Assembly (NCBI RefSeq): GCF_900155685.1
Contig: NZ_LT732548.1
Location: 2,972,887-3,036,886 of the forward strand
DNA length: 64,000 nucleotides
Source of the DNA: Paenibacillus bouchesdurhonensis
Lineage (GTDB): Bacteria; Bacillota; Bacilli; Paenibacillales; Paenibacillaceae
Direction of reading: 5' to 3'
A model generated the notes under the pieces. It saw nothing but the letters and a program-made list of their open reading frames with translations. It searched no databases and was not told the DNA's origin. Shown one piece after another: positions 52,794-61,600 of this stretch. Each line of letters begins with the position of its first letter. Position 1 is the first letter of the stretch. Both the position numbers and the translations under genes were made by a program.

Positions 52794-54020
52794 ATGAGAA
52801 AATGGCTTGTATGCACGTTAGTTATCATGCTGAGTTTAGCTACGTTTATCCCCGCTACCTACGCTTCTGAAGTTCGAGTATCTGTGGATGGGCGTGACGT
52901 ACTGTTCCCGGATGAGAACCCATATGTCGATCAGAGATCCAACCTTACGATGGTTCCACTTGCTTTTGTATCCGACAGGCTCGGAGCTGCTACGAAATGG
53001 GACGGAAAATTAAAGCAAATCACAATTTCGCTGAACCGTGACACTGTTATTTTGGTAATTGGCGATCATCATGCACTGGTGAATGGGAAAAGAGTACAGT
53101 TTGAAGGGGCGGCAGTGCTCAAAAACGGCCGTACGATGGTTCCGCTGCGTTTTATAAGTGAAGCCCTGCATGCAAATGTGGAGTGGCAGCCCACGCACAA
53201 GCTGGTGAGCATTATGAGCTCCGTGGGCAACGTTCCAAAAGGAACATGGATATGGGACACTCATATCATCAAACAGGATCAAGCGAAAATTATAAGCTTC
53301 GCAAAAATGAAGGGTGTGACATCGATTTACCTGCAGGTGAATCGAGATATCGATCCAGCGATATATGAGGACTTTATTCGAAAAGCCAAAAGCGAAGGAA
53401 TTCTAGTGGAAGCACTTGAAGGGCGTCCCGAATGGGTCTATAAGTCTGGGCAGGAGGATATTCGAAAATTCATCGATTGGGTTAAAACCTATAATTCCTC
53501 TGTTGGCCCGGAATCAAGCTTTACTGGGCTGCACTTCGATATTGAACCGTATGCGCTTAGCGAATGGACAAAGGGGAATAAGACGATTCTTGAGAGCTGG
53601 ATGGACAATTTAAGACTGATCGAAAAAGAAACCAAAGGCAGTGGCTTGAAAATTTCGATGGATGTTCCGTATTGGCTAAATACGGTTCATGTGCCCGGGA
53701 AGGATTATAGTATGAGCGCATGGCTGCTAGAGAAGTTTGATTGCCTCGTCATTATGAATTATCGGAACCATGCATTAGGCGATAATGGAATTGTAGAAAA
53801 TGCACAGGCCATGCTGAGAGAAGCCTCTACGCTCAGGAAGGAAATTGTTGTTGCAGTAGAAACGGTTAAAAGCAAAGAGGGGCCTCGGGTCTCATTCTAT
53901 TCCATGAGCAATGAAGTAATGCAAAAGGAGCTTCAATCAGCCCATAATCAGTTGGCGCGCTACGCTAGCTATGCCGGATTTGCCATTCACGATTTCGAGG
54001 GCTGGCAGGAAATGAAATAA
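52794..54020 (+). CDS. Secreted protein with copper-amine-oxidase-like stalk domain and TIM-barrel-like domain
   Basis: 408 residues. A signal peptide ends near residue 25 (YAS). Residues 27-140 are the copper amine oxidase N-terminal-like (stalk) domain common in Paenibacillus surface proteins, with VDGRDVLFPDENPYVD and RTMVPLRFISEAL. The rest (150-408) has the character of a glycoside-hydrolase-like TIM barrel: GTWIWDT, GLHFDIEPYAL with an acidic pair, and LVIMNYRNHA. No known enzyme activity can be named. GAGGA lies eight bases before the ATG at 52794; upstream in-frame starts give a Lys-rich unnatural leader. Confidence 0.8.
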   Translation: MRKWLVCTLVIMLSLATFIPATYASEVRVSVDGRDVLFPDENPYVDQRSNLTMVPLAFVSDRLGAATKWDGKLKQITISLNRDTVILVIGDHHALVNGKRVQFEGAAVLKNGRTMVPLRFISEALHANVEWQPTHKLVSIMSSVGNVPKGTWIWDTHIIKQDQAKIISFAKMKGVTSIYLQVNRDIDPAIYEDFIRKAKSEGILVEALEGRPEWVYKSGQEDIRKFIDWVKTYNSSVGPESSFTGLHFDIEPYALSEWTKGNKTILESWMDNLRLIEKETKGSGLKISMDVPYWLNTVHVPGKDYSMSAWLLEKFDCLVIMNYRNHALGDNGIVENAQAMLREASTLRKEIVVAVETVKSKEGPRVSFYSMSNEVMQKELQSAHNQLARYASYAGFAIHDFEGWQEMK

Positions 54021-54063
54021 GAAGCTGCTAATACTTGGAGAAATGGTTACTTGGTGTCAATGA

Positions 54064-54360
54064 TATGTTGCACTGGAGAATTTATGGAACCTTTCCAATT
54101 TGGCGTATGTGCTTGAGCAAGTGGATTCCCTGCGTATCGGATTCTGTTATGACAGCGGGCACCATTACCGCCACTATCCGGGCGATGATTTATTATCCAT
54201 GTACGGTTCCCGGTTGATGGCACTACATTTACATGATAATAACGGAGTTTATGCCCAACACGGGTTACCCTTTGACGGTACGATTGATTGGTCTACAACC
54301 ATGAATAAAATTGCGGAAACGGATTATTCAGGCCCAATTGCAATAGAGGGGGGAGACGGG
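54064..54360 (+). pseudogene. Sugar phosphate isomerase/epimerase remnant
   Basis: The frame is open only after a stop at 54061 and has no start with a ribosome binding site. It encodes the C-terminal third of a xylose-isomerase-like TIM barrel: ALENLWNLSNLAYVLEQ, RIGFCYDSGHH and MALHLHDNNGVYAQHGLPF, then the IDW and GPIAIE stretch. The homology ends near 54360 and the frame runs on into antisense sequence of the RidA gene. Both the N-terminal part and the last helix are missing. It is a decayed gene. Confidence 0.75.
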
Positions 54361-54423
54361 CTTGCTCCGTGTGCGCCTATCCGAAGCCCGACCGTCCCTG
54401 TTGCGCTGACCATGGTGGCCGAG

Positions 54424-54807
54424 TTAATCCGTGTATGCGACGGCGCTTATTTCAATCAATTGCTCAGGGGACGCAAGATATGTCACGCCGATGAGACTGC
54501 CTGCCGGCCGGTGTTGTCCCATGTATTCCTTGAACTGACGGATGACCGACTCGGAATGTTCTTTAGCGTTTGCCAAATAGATTTCCACATAAGCGAGGTT
54601 CGACCTCGTTACATCAAATCCCGCCAGCACGCGATCAAGATTTTCCAGTGTTTGCCGGGTCTGTGCCTCGATATCGCCTTCGCCAACAAAAGTGCCCTCC
54701 GTGTTGTGAGAAAATTGTCCCGAAATGTAGATAGTTCCGTTTACGGAGTAACCCTGGGTGATGCCGTGATCCCAAAGATCGTGATTGTAGCTTTTGACGT
54801 TAGTCAT
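54424..54807 (-). CDS. RidA family protein (YjgF/YER057c/UK114)
   Basis: 127 residues. Family features: YSVNGTIYISGQFSH near the N-terminus, EAQTRQTLENLDRVL, YVEIYLANAKEH, and ASPEQLIEISAVAY at the end. RidA proteins hydrolyse reactive enamine or imine intermediates; the conserved Arg seen in classical RidA is not evident here (the RPAGSLIGV segment is the nearest), so its substrate may differ. The ATG at 54807 has AAAGGAGAG upstream. It is divergent from the HxlR-type regulator, which probably controls it. Confidence 0.87.
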   Translation of the reverse strand: MTNVKSYNHDLWDHGITQGYSVNGTIYISGQFSHNTEGTFVGEGDIEAQTRQTLENLDRVLAGFDVTRSNLAYVEIYLANAKEHSESVIRQFKEYMGQHRPAGSLIGVTYLASPEQLIEISAVAYTD

Positions 54808-54911
54808 TTTTTTCTCTCCTTTACTTAAAGTAAGGTTAGTATAGAATGAAAGCATATAAAAAAATAGTACGCACTTAATTGATAGCTACTACCAGAAAGG
54901 ATAGTGTAAAT

Positions 54912-55253
54912 ATGAGTATGGCTGAATATAAAGGTAAAGTTAAGAATATTCAAGATACACCTTTTGGTTATACACTATCAGTTATTGGTGGTAAATGGAA
55001 AATGGTTATTATTTACCTCCTAGCAGAAAACCAACCAGTTCGCTTTAATGAACTAAAAAGACAGATAGGAGCTATTACTTATAAAACATTGAGTTCACAA
55101 CTTAAAGAATTGGAAGCAGATGGTATGGTGAAACGGAAAGAGTATCCTCAAATTCCTCCTAAAGTCGAGTACAGTCTTACAGATAAAGCGCAGACACTAT
55201 TACCCATTTTGGAAGAGTTATGTGAATGGGGAGTTAAAAACCATAAACTATAA
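54912..55253 (+). CDS. HxlR-family transcriptional regulator
   Basis: 113 residues, the usual size. The winged helix of the HxlR family is clear: FGYTLSVIGGKWKMVIIYLL, then RFNELKRQIGAITYKTLSSQL and the wing with KRKEYPQIPPKVEYSLT. It is divergent from the ridA-like gene with a 105-base gap and probably represses or activates it. The base composition is more AT-rich than in its neighbours, which may mean a separate origin. Confidence 0.88.
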   Translation: MSMAEYKGKVKNIQDTPFGYTLSVIGGKWKMVIIYLLAENQPVRFNELKRQIGAITYKTLSSQLKELEADGMVKRKEYPQIPPKVEYSLTDKAQTLLPILEELCEWGVKNHKL

Positions 55254-55639
55254 GCACAATAAAAAACAAGAAGGCATCCAATTACCTTTGATCAATTAAC
55301 GGACAGCTACAATATGAATGTAATATATCAAAAACCAAGAAATGCACAAAACAATAGTGCTTGTAACATGGATCGACGCGGTTTCCCCTAGACATATTCA
55401 CAAAACCCGTATTTTGTACATATGTCTACCGATAACTTTCCGCCGGCGTTTTTATGAGTTGACTAATAATAATTTGTTGTTGACTAATGACACAAATTTG
55501 GAATCTCCCCCCTGCGCGCTTTTTTGTATAAGCCTTTCACATCGCGCCGTTCGCATTCTGCGTCATTCGATCGATTAGAATAACCCCCGATACTTTAAGG
55601 ACTTCGATTAAATCAAACTTCTATTTCAAATTCAAAGTG
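55254..55639. other. Intergenic region without recognised gene
   Basis: A plus-strand frame at 55342-55578 has no ribosome binding site and no recognisable motif. I see no hairpin with a T-run. Confidence 0.5.
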
Positions 55640-56167
55640 TTATGGCTTCAAATTTTCTTTATACCATTTTCTAAGCTGGTTGATATTTGCCTGATGATAA
55701 CGGCTATGGTCGGCTATATGCCATATGCCCCAACGAACGGTTGCTTCCTTTTCATTTTCATGCCCAAAAGTCACGATTCGATCCAGGTCCTCATCCGTTA
55801 ATTGCGCGCAAGTATCCTTCAACATGGTGATGACCGCTTTATAATCGGATATAAGAGTATGCAAAGGTTCTCCCTTAACCATTGGAAGTCTGCCATTCGC
55901 ATAGATCATCGGGCCATGCTGCACTTTCAAAGAAAAAGGAAGAGGTTGTCCTTTTATCCGATAAACCCAGTTAAGGTCCACATACAAAATATGTTTGATC
56001 AACTGTGCCGTACTATTGCTTCTGCCATCGGGCCCCTTATAATCGACTTCTTCTTGCGACATGCCGGCAGTGACAAGCTGTAACCGGTCGCTGTTTTCCT
56101 TTACGGCAGAATATAGCATTCCCACAATGGGCGACATATTGATTTCGCCTTTCAAATCGTATCGCAT
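55640..56167 (-). CDS. DinB-family protein
   Basis: 175 residues with the DinB four-helix bundle pattern: the metal-binding histidines are in AQLIKHILYVDLNWVYR and in IWHIADHSRYHQANINQLR near the C-terminus. Family members include thiol transferases and proteins of unknown function. AAGGGGGAAG stands before the ATG. It follows the small protein after a single base and belongs to a minus-strand unit with the S1C protease. Confidence 0.85.
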   Translation of the reverse strand: MRYDLKGEINMSPIVGMLYSAVKENSDRLQLVTAGMSQEEVDYKGPDGRSNSTAQLIKHILYVDLNWVYRIKGQPLPFSLKVQHGPMIYANGRLPMVKGEPLHTLISDYKAVITMLKDTCAQLTDEDLDRIVTFGHENEKEATVRWGIWHIADHSRYHQANINQLRKWYKENLKP

Positions 56168-56168
56168 C

Positions 56169-56399
56169 TTAACGCTTCCCCCTTAATTTAAATGACGAGC
56201 AGGTCGTCCTCTTCTCCTCTTCAGAGTACTTCACGAGCAGTATCCCATATTCGTTGTTCGTATCCAGTTTGATCATCCCTGTTGTTCTGTGCATCGGATC
56301 AAATATGTGGATGCCCGCGTCCATCGATTTGGATTTGTAGATGACGGAGAAATGATTATATTTGAATAAGCGAAAATGTTTGTACAGATCTGCGATCAA
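56169..56399 (-). CDS. Small protein of unknown function between S1C protease and DinB genes
   Basis: 76 residues from a TTG that overlaps the protease stop (TTGA). I recognise no family. The sequence is basic and aromatic at the start, with IHIFDPMHRTTGMIKLD in the middle and a charged C-terminus; it has no signal peptide or membrane segment. The four-base overlap upstream and the one-base gap to DinB suggest it is translated by coupling. It could also be a fragment of a larger former protein. Confidence 0.5.
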   Translation of the reverse strand: MIADLYKHFRLFKYNHFSVIYKSKSMDAGIHIFDPMHRTTGMIKLDTNNEYGILLVKYSEEEKRTTCSSFKLRGKR

Positions 56400-57229
56400 T
56401 TAAACATAATCTTTTCATATTTCTTCAAATAATCAATTGGAATAGCAAGACCTACAGGGATAGATTGGTCCCCCAGTGATGTAATTGTTGTGGCATACAC
56501 TACTGCAATAACATTCCCCTTATTGTTAATAACAGGGCTGCCGCTGTTTCCGTTATGAATTGGCGCCTGTATCATGAGCATGGGAAGCTGGCGACTCTCT
56601 AATGGGGTTAATCCTAGCACTGTGCCTTCAGTGGCGATTCGGTAGAATGCTAGCGGATTTCCGATGACATGAATAGGATCGCCCTCTTGATACGCTATCT
56701 CTGTTTCCAATCGCAGTGTAGGTAGGTTGTTCGCATTGTCTCTAATTTTAAGTATGGAGATATCGATCTCGCTGTCACTTACAATAACATCTGCCAGATA
56801 AGTTTTTCCATCCAAAAATTGGATAATACCAGCCTTGTCGTCATCCATGACATGTTGATTCGTAATAATGAGTCCGTTTGGAGAGATATTAAACCCTGTA
56901 CCTTTCCGACCGCCAGTACTAACATTGACAACGGCTTGCTTATATTGCTGGATCTGTTCATCATGTGATAACTGAGCATCCTTTTTCAAAAACCGTAGTG
57001 CCAGTAGATTATAAATCTGTGGTATAAAAGCGACTAGATTACCGAGTAGCAGAATAACCAGCATAACAATAATTGTTTTTTTGATCCATGTTCTTTTGGG
57101 TCGGTGATTCAACTCATCCTCTTCAATGTCATCCTCCGGGTTCCAAAATTCTTCTTCCCATTCAAACGGGACATCGGTATCATTTACTAGATCGGGATTA
57201 TTCAGCTCATCGTTACGGATGGAAAACAC
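56396..57229 (-). CDS. Membrane-anchored trypsin-like (S1C) serine protease without PDZ domain
   Basis: About 277 residues. An acidic N-terminal region (1-45) is followed by a membrane segment (about 52-75) and a trypsin-like protease domain (90-270). The triad is His in TNQHV, Asp in DSEIDISIL and Ser in GNSGSPV, as in HtrA/DegP. The C-terminal PDZ domain of HtrA proteins is absent. It should face outward and degrade damaged or secreted proteins. The start is unclear: the GGGAGG site lies directly against the GTG at 57229 and six bases before an ATC, while a TTG at 57256 has no site. Confidence 0.85.
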   Translation of the reverse strand: MFSIRNDELNNPDLVNDTDVPFEWEEEFWNPEDDIEEDELNHRPKRTWIKKTIIVMLVILLLGNLVAFIPQIYNLLALRFLKKDAQLSHDEQIQQYKQAVVNVSTGGRKGTGFNISPNGLIITNQHVMDDDKAGIIQFLDGKTYLADVIVSDSEIDISILKIRDNANNLPTLRLETEIAYQEGDPIHVIGNPLAFYRIATEGTVLGLTPLESRQLPMLMIQAPIHNGNSGSPVINNKGNVIAVVYATTITSLGDQSIPVGLAIPIDYLKKYEKIMFN

Positions 57230-57396
57230 CTCCCTGCTAATGAGAAATAGAATCAAAACAATGATTCAACATGATTATACCAAACGTTAACAGACTGTGA
57301 TCGGAAACAAAAGGATATACAGGTTGCCAAACCTCTTCATTCATGAGATAATTTGAGTTTTGCTAATAAGAATATGATAGTGTCGGAGGCGTAAGT

Positions 57397-59382
57397 GTGC
57401 AACGATATCCTTTCTCCTATGATCCGTCAGAACCGTTCGTCAAGCAGGTCGGCGATTGGGTTGCGGATGTTTTTTATGATGTGTTACCTGAACATGGATT
57501 TGATGTCCGTGATGAACAAATATTTATGGCTTACCAATTGGAAAGAGCCTATGCCAATAAGGAAACTATTTTTGCTGAAGCAGGCGTAGGCACGGGAAAA
57601 ACACTCGTGTATCTGCTTTATGCAGTTAACTATGCCAGATATACACGTAAGCCTGCAGTGATTGCCTGTGCAGATGAGTCGCTCATCGAGCAGCTTGTGA
57701 AACAGGAAGGTGATATAGCTAAGCTTGCCCGTTATTTGGATTTACAGATTGATGCGCGGCTCGGTAAATCCCCTGATCAATATCTATGTCTCAAAAAAAT
57801 AGACGGCGTTCGTCTTCAGGATGAAGATGCGGCGGTTATTGAAGATGTGTATGAAAATCTTCCTGATTTTGTTCATTCCCCAGGAACGATGCAATCTTTT
57901 TACCCTTACGGCGATCGTAAGGAATACCCGCATCTGAATGATGAACAGTGGAATAAAATCAACTGGGATTCATTTCAGGACTGTTTTGTATGTGATAAAA
58001 GACATCGCTGCGGCATGACCTTATCTCGGGATCATTATCGAAAATCTACAGACCTTATTATCTGTTCCCATGATTACTACATGGAGCATGTATGGACCTA
58101 TGAGGGAAGAAAAAGAGAAGGTCAGCTCCCCCTCCTCCCGGAACATAGTTCAGTCGTCTTTGACGAAGGACATTTACTCGAATCTGCAGCACAACATGCC
58201 CTCAGTTATAAGCTGAAGCATAGTGCATATGAAGAGATTATTACTCGTCTTCTAGATGGAGAGATCCGGGAAACGCTAGCCGAACGAATTGAAGATTCCA
58301 TTGATCAGAGTCAGCTTGTGTTTACTCTGGTGGCGGAGCAAAGTACAGCGATACCCGGTTCTGAGCGAAAACGAATCCACATTGATGAGAAGCTTCTGAA
58401 AGAACTGAATCGCTGGAAAAGTACAATTGAAGCTATTGATGAAGAACTGGTCTTTGAGAGTGGCTTGTATACGCTTGATGAATATAAGCTGCGTATCGTT
58501 GAAGAGCATCTGGAGATGATCCAAACTGCCCTTCATCTGTTCCGAGAACCAGATACCTACATTTGCTGGGCGGAAGAAAATGAGGATGGTGCTGCAACAC
58601 TTGCCATTATGCCGCAAACGGTTAAGGAAGTGCTGGAGGAACGGGTATTCGGACTTCAGATGCCGATTGTATTCTCTTCAGCAACCTTGTCGGTGGATGG
58701 ATCTTTTGATTACGTAGCAGGAAGTCTCGGAATCAGCGAATTTTTATCTTTTTCTGTGGACTCTCCGTACGATTACGAGAAGCAGATGAAGCTATTAGCA
58801 CCGAGTGAACTTCTGCAAGATGGAGAGATTCGGAGTGAGGCTGCTGCTGCGAAGAAGCTGGCCCTGTCGGCCAAGCTGATCAAACGTACCGAAGGACGAG
58901 CTCTATTGTTATTCAGAACAATGAATGAGCTGCGCGAGTTTAAGCAAGCCGCTTCGCACCATCCATACTTCGCATCCTATACTATGCTATATGAAGGTGA
59001 CCGTGAGATTAGCAGCCTCATAGCTGAGTTCCAAAATACAGAGGAAAGCGTGCTCTGTGCGGCAAGCCTATGGGAGGGTCTGGATGTGCCGGGACCTTCA
59101 TTATCCAACGTTATTATTTGGTCACTGCCCTATCCACCGGAAGATCCTGTATTTATGGCTAAACGGGAAGCGGCTGATTCAGCATATGAAGAAGTAGACC
59201 TGCCATATATGCTGCTTCGCTTACGGCAAGGATTAGGTAGACTCATTCGCTCATCGACGGATCAAGGGAGTGCAGCCATCTTGGATGCAGAAGTTTTGCT
59301 CAATCAGCATGTCAAAGATAGAGTGGTAGCAGTATTGCCGGCTGGAGCTATACTTGAAGTAGAATCGTTTTCCACCGAGTAG
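57397..59382 (+). CDS. DinG-family ATP-dependent DNA helicase
   Basis: 661 residues of helicase superfamily 2, XPD/DinG group. Walker A is AGVGTGKT (about 63-70), Walker B is VFDEGH, and motif VI is RLRQGLGRLIRS. Cysteines at CLKK and in CFVCDKRHRCG could hold the iron-sulfur cluster of DinG/YoaA enzymes. Further helicase motifs are SSATLS and ASLWEGLDVPG. It should unwind DNA with 5'-3' polarity in repair or R-loop removal. It starts with GTG at 57397, with GGAGG upstream. It lacks the exonuclease domain found in some Bacillota DinG. Confidence 0.88.
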   Translation: MQRYPFSYDPSEPFVKQVGDWVADVFYDVLPEHGFDVRDEQIFMAYQLERAYANKETIFAEAGVGTGKTLVYLLYAVNYARYTRKPAVIACADESLIEQLVKQEGDIAKLARYLDLQIDARLGKSPDQYLCLKKIDGVRLQDEDAAVIEDVYENLPDFVHSPGTMQSFYPYGDRKEYPHLNDEQWNKINWDSFQDCFVCDKRHRCGMTLSRDHYRKSTDLIICSHDYYMEHVWTYEGRKREGQLPLLPEHSSVVFDEGHLLESAAQHALSYKLKHSAYEEIITRLLDGEIRETLAERIEDSIDQSQLVFTLVAEQSTAIPGSERKRIHIDEKLLKELNRWKSTIEAIDEELVFESGLYTLDEYKLRIVEEHLEMIQTALHLFREPDTYICWAEENEDGAATLAIMPQTVKEVLEERVFGLQMPIVFSSATLSVDGSFDYVAGSLGISEFLSFSVDSPYDYEKQMKLLAPSELLQDGEIRSEAAAAKKLALSAKLIKRTEGRALLLFRTMNELREFKQAASHHPYFASYTMLYEGDREISSLIAEFQNTEESVLCAASLWEGLDVPGPSLSNVIIWSLPYPPEDPVFMAKREAADSAYEEVDLPYMLLRLRQGLGRLIRSSTDQGSAAILDAEVLLNQHVKDRVVAVLPAGAILEVESFSTE

Positions 59383-59437
59383 ATACATTGAACAAGCTCC
59401 CGATAGGGTGACGATGAAAAGATCTATCCTTTTCGGC

Positions 59438-59487
59438 AATCGATACAAGTTCTTGTCCTCAACTGGGGAAAGAACTTGGTATCGATT
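59438..59487. terminator. Inverted repeat between convergent dinG-like and XRE genes
   Basis: AATCGATACAAGTTCTT (59438-59454) pairs with AAGAACTTGGTATCGATT (59470-59487, one extra G) around a 15-base loop. It stands at the convergence point and probably terminates transcription from both sides, though T-runs are lacking. Confidence 0.6.
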
Positions 59488-59726
59488 TAGTGGCTCACAT
59501 TTATTACTTCATTATCGTTCGGAATTAATTCATATAAGGCACGAACATCACAACCGATGGAATCGGCAATCGATATGGCAATTTTGAGTGACATCACTCT
59601 TTTGTTTTCAATAAAGTCGTAAAGTCGCTCCGGTTTAAAAAGTAAGTCTCTTGCCAGCCATTCCGCTGACTTTCCGGATTCCATCAATCGTTCATTCAGT
59701 AAGCAACGTCCTAGTTCAAATTTCAA
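59487..59726 (-). CDS. Small Cro/CI-type (XRE) helix-turn-helix protein
   Basis: 79 residues. A five-helix XRE fold is indicated by LLNERLMESGKSAEWLARDL, then RLYDFIENKRVMSLKIAISIADSIGCDVRALYEL. It is a lone DNA-binding domain, as in phage or mobile-element regulators, or a small housekeeping XRE. The start is a TTG with GGGAGG ten bases upstream. The target is unknown. Confidence 0.75.
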   Translation of the reverse strand: MKFELGRCLLNERLMESGKSAEWLARDLLFKPERLYDFIENKRVMSLKIAISIADSIGCDVRALYELIPNDNEVINVSH

Positions 59727-60284
59727 GAAGCGATGACCTCCCGCATAAGATAATACCCAACCTTAAGGGTTGTCCATTGCCAGCATGAATATTCAATATC
59801 AGATGCTTGACCTTGTACGTCTCCCAAAGGCATTTTTTCTTGGTTCCGATTCCCGGATGCTTTTCACTACAGCAACAACAGGTTCCATTTCCTCACCCCT
59901 TCTCCTTTGATTTCACCGGCCTTTTCCACGATGGTTCCCCAAACCCATAGCTTCGCTTGTGATACGGGATCCACTACCCTTACCAGCTCAAACATGGTCT
60001 TTTTGGAGGTCGTGAGAGAACAGTCTTTATTGCGGGATCAATGCCCCTAAAGCCGCCACGTTCTTCCGGCTCCGCCCCTCGTAAAACAGCCACAAAAAAG
60101 GCCAATCAGTAGATTCTGGCTAACCTGATAATACGAAGAGCCGTCATATTAGCGACTTCAATAGGATCATGTTCTTGTCCCTCGACAATTTCAATTTTAA
60201 AGCGCGAGTTTATACTATTCTTCAATCGTACGAAAAGGCTTTTCCCGATCCATTGTATGTTGACTTCCTTTAAAATCATCGCTA
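59727..60284. other. Gene-poor stretch with eroded sequence
   Basis: No convincing gene over about 560 bases. Short minus-strand frames (for example 60106-60357, ending in an ALRIIRLARIY segment, and others below 60000) are open but lack family resemblance. The stretch probably contains remnants of lost genes. Confidence 0.45.
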
Positions 60285-60315
60285 TTGACATAGAGTGAAC
60301 TCTAGACATTAGTAT
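60285..60315 (+). promoter_or_regulatory. MerR-type promoter with 19-base spacer and dyad operator
   Basis: TTGACA (60285-60290) and TAGTAT (60310-60315) are 19 bases apart, as in MerR-controlled promoters. The spacer holds the perfect dyad TAGAGT-GA-ACTCTA (60291-60304), close to NmlR/AdhR-type operators. It lies 32 bases upstream of the SDR gene. Confidence 0.8.
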
Positions 60316-60347
60316 ATAAAACAACTTATGATTAGGAGGATTTATAA

Positions 60348-61169
60348 ATGAAAACAATATTTATTACAGGTGCATCTACAGGGTTAGGGAAAGCTACGGC
60401 CATGCATTTCGCTGGACAAGGATGGAATGTCACAGCAACTATGCGATCTCCGGAAAAAGAAACCGAACTTATTAAGTATAATAATGTTCTTGTGACTCGT
60501 ATGGACGTCCAGCAACCAGAAAGCATCCATCGTGCTATAAGTGAAGCCGTAGAACGTTTCGGACAAATAGACGTACTTATAAACAATGCTGGCTATGGAG
60601 CAGTGGGGGTTTTTGAAGCAGCTACCGAAAAACAAATTCACAACCAGTTTGACGTAAATGTTTTCGGGTTAATGCGAGTGACGCAAGCCCTATTACCGCA
60701 TTTTAGAGCAAATCAGAAAGGCATGATTGTAAACATCTCTTCTCAAGGCGGAAGAATCACGTTTCCTCTAACCTCTTTATACCATGCAACTAAGTTTGCC
60801 GTGGAGGGCTTCTCCGAATCGCTATCTTATGAACTGGCTTCCCAGAATATTCGGGTTAAATTAATCGAGCCGGGCATTGTAAAAACTCCGTGGTACAGCT
60901 CAGCCGAAAGATTGCACAATGAATTGCTGTCAGACTATAATGATTTCACCGAATCTTTCAATAAGGGGTTTGAGAAATTCATCCAGAAGAATGCTCATCT
61001 ACAGGCCACAGCAGAAATGGTCGCTCAAACCATTTTTAGGGCAGTAACGGACGAAAGTGATCAATTAAGGTATCCCGCTGGCCATGATGCTGAGGAAACA
61101 TTGAATCTTCGCGAACAATTAAACGACGAAGAGTTTAAAGCGTACGTGCACAGCCAAGTTCTTGATTAA
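60348..61169 (+). CDS. Short-chain dehydrogenase/reductase
   Basis: 273 residues of the classical SDR family. Motifs: TGASTGLGKA (NADP-type glycine motif), NNAGYG, NISSQGG with the catalytic Ser, and YHATK with Tyr and Lys. It is similar to oxidoreductases that act on aldehydes or ketones of unknown identity. AGGAGG stands before the ATG. It is followed by and overlaps the MerR-type regulator, and sits behind a MerR-type promoter, so the pair probably responds to a carbonyl or thiol-reactive compound. Confidence 0.9.
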   Translation: MKTIFITGASTGLGKATAMHFAGQGWNVTATMRSPEKETELIKYNNVLVTRMDVQQPESIHRAISEAVERFGQIDVLINNAGYGAVGVFEAATEKQIHNQFDVNVFGLMRVTQALLPHFRANQKGMIVNISSQGGRITFPLTSLYHATKFAVEGFSESLSYELASQNIRVKLIEPGIVKTPWYSSAERLHNELLSDYNDFTESFNKGFEKFIQKNAHLQATAEMVAQTIFRAVTDESDQLRYPAGHDAEETLNLREQLNDEEFKAYVHSQVLD

Positions 61170-61533
61170 AGGGGAGGCTTTTATTAAATACTCGATTGGC
61201 AAGGTTGCAGAGCTAACCGGTCTATCTATTCATACCTTACGCTATTATGAAAAGGAGGGGATCCTCCCCCCTATTAAACGAAACGAATTCGGCACAAGAG
61301 TCTTTGACGAGGATGACATGCAGTGGATTGAGTTCACCTGCTGTCTCCGAGACACTGGCATGAACATTGAAGAAATGAAGGCTTTTGCACAATTAACCCT
61401 CCAAGGTGATGAAACTATCCCAAAACGTGTCGACCTCCTGAATCGGCAACAGGAGCGGATTTTGAACCAAGTTAATCAATTAATTGCATATTTATCTATG
61501 ATTGAACACAAGCTTGAAAAGTATAGTGAGTAG
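61162..61533 (+). CDS. MerR-family regulator
   Basis: About 117-123 residues. The N-terminal winged helix is the MerR type (YSIGKVAELTGLSIHTLRYYEKEGILPP), followed by a coiled-coil dimerisation helix. Only a single Cys pair (TCC near 60) is visible, so metal sensing is unlikely; NmlR/AdhR-type members sense aldehydes. A TTG at 61162 is possible, but the strong GGGGAGG (61171-61177) stands five bases before an ATT at 61183, where the protein would begin with the normal MerR start (KYSIG). The end of the SDR gene overlaps it. It should activate the promoter at 60285. Confidence 0.88.
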   Translation: MIKGEAFIKYSIGKVAELTGLSIHTLRYYEKEGILPPIKRNEFGTRVFDEDDMQWIEFTCCLRDTGMNIEEMKAFAQLTLQGDETIPKRVDLLNRQQERILNQVNQLIAYLSMIEHKLEKYSE

Positions 61534-61600
61534 TTCTGAAGGAAGTGTTCAATCATTTTGAAGGAAACAATAAACCTGACCGGACAAAGGATAGATGGTA

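Noticed and set aside
55342-55578. 78-codon open frame after the HxlR gene
   Set aside because: No ribosome binding site, irregular composition and no motif.
60106-60357. 83-codon minus-strand frame upstream of the SDR gene
   Set aside because: It runs across the MerR-type promoter and the SDR start region and shows no family resemblance.
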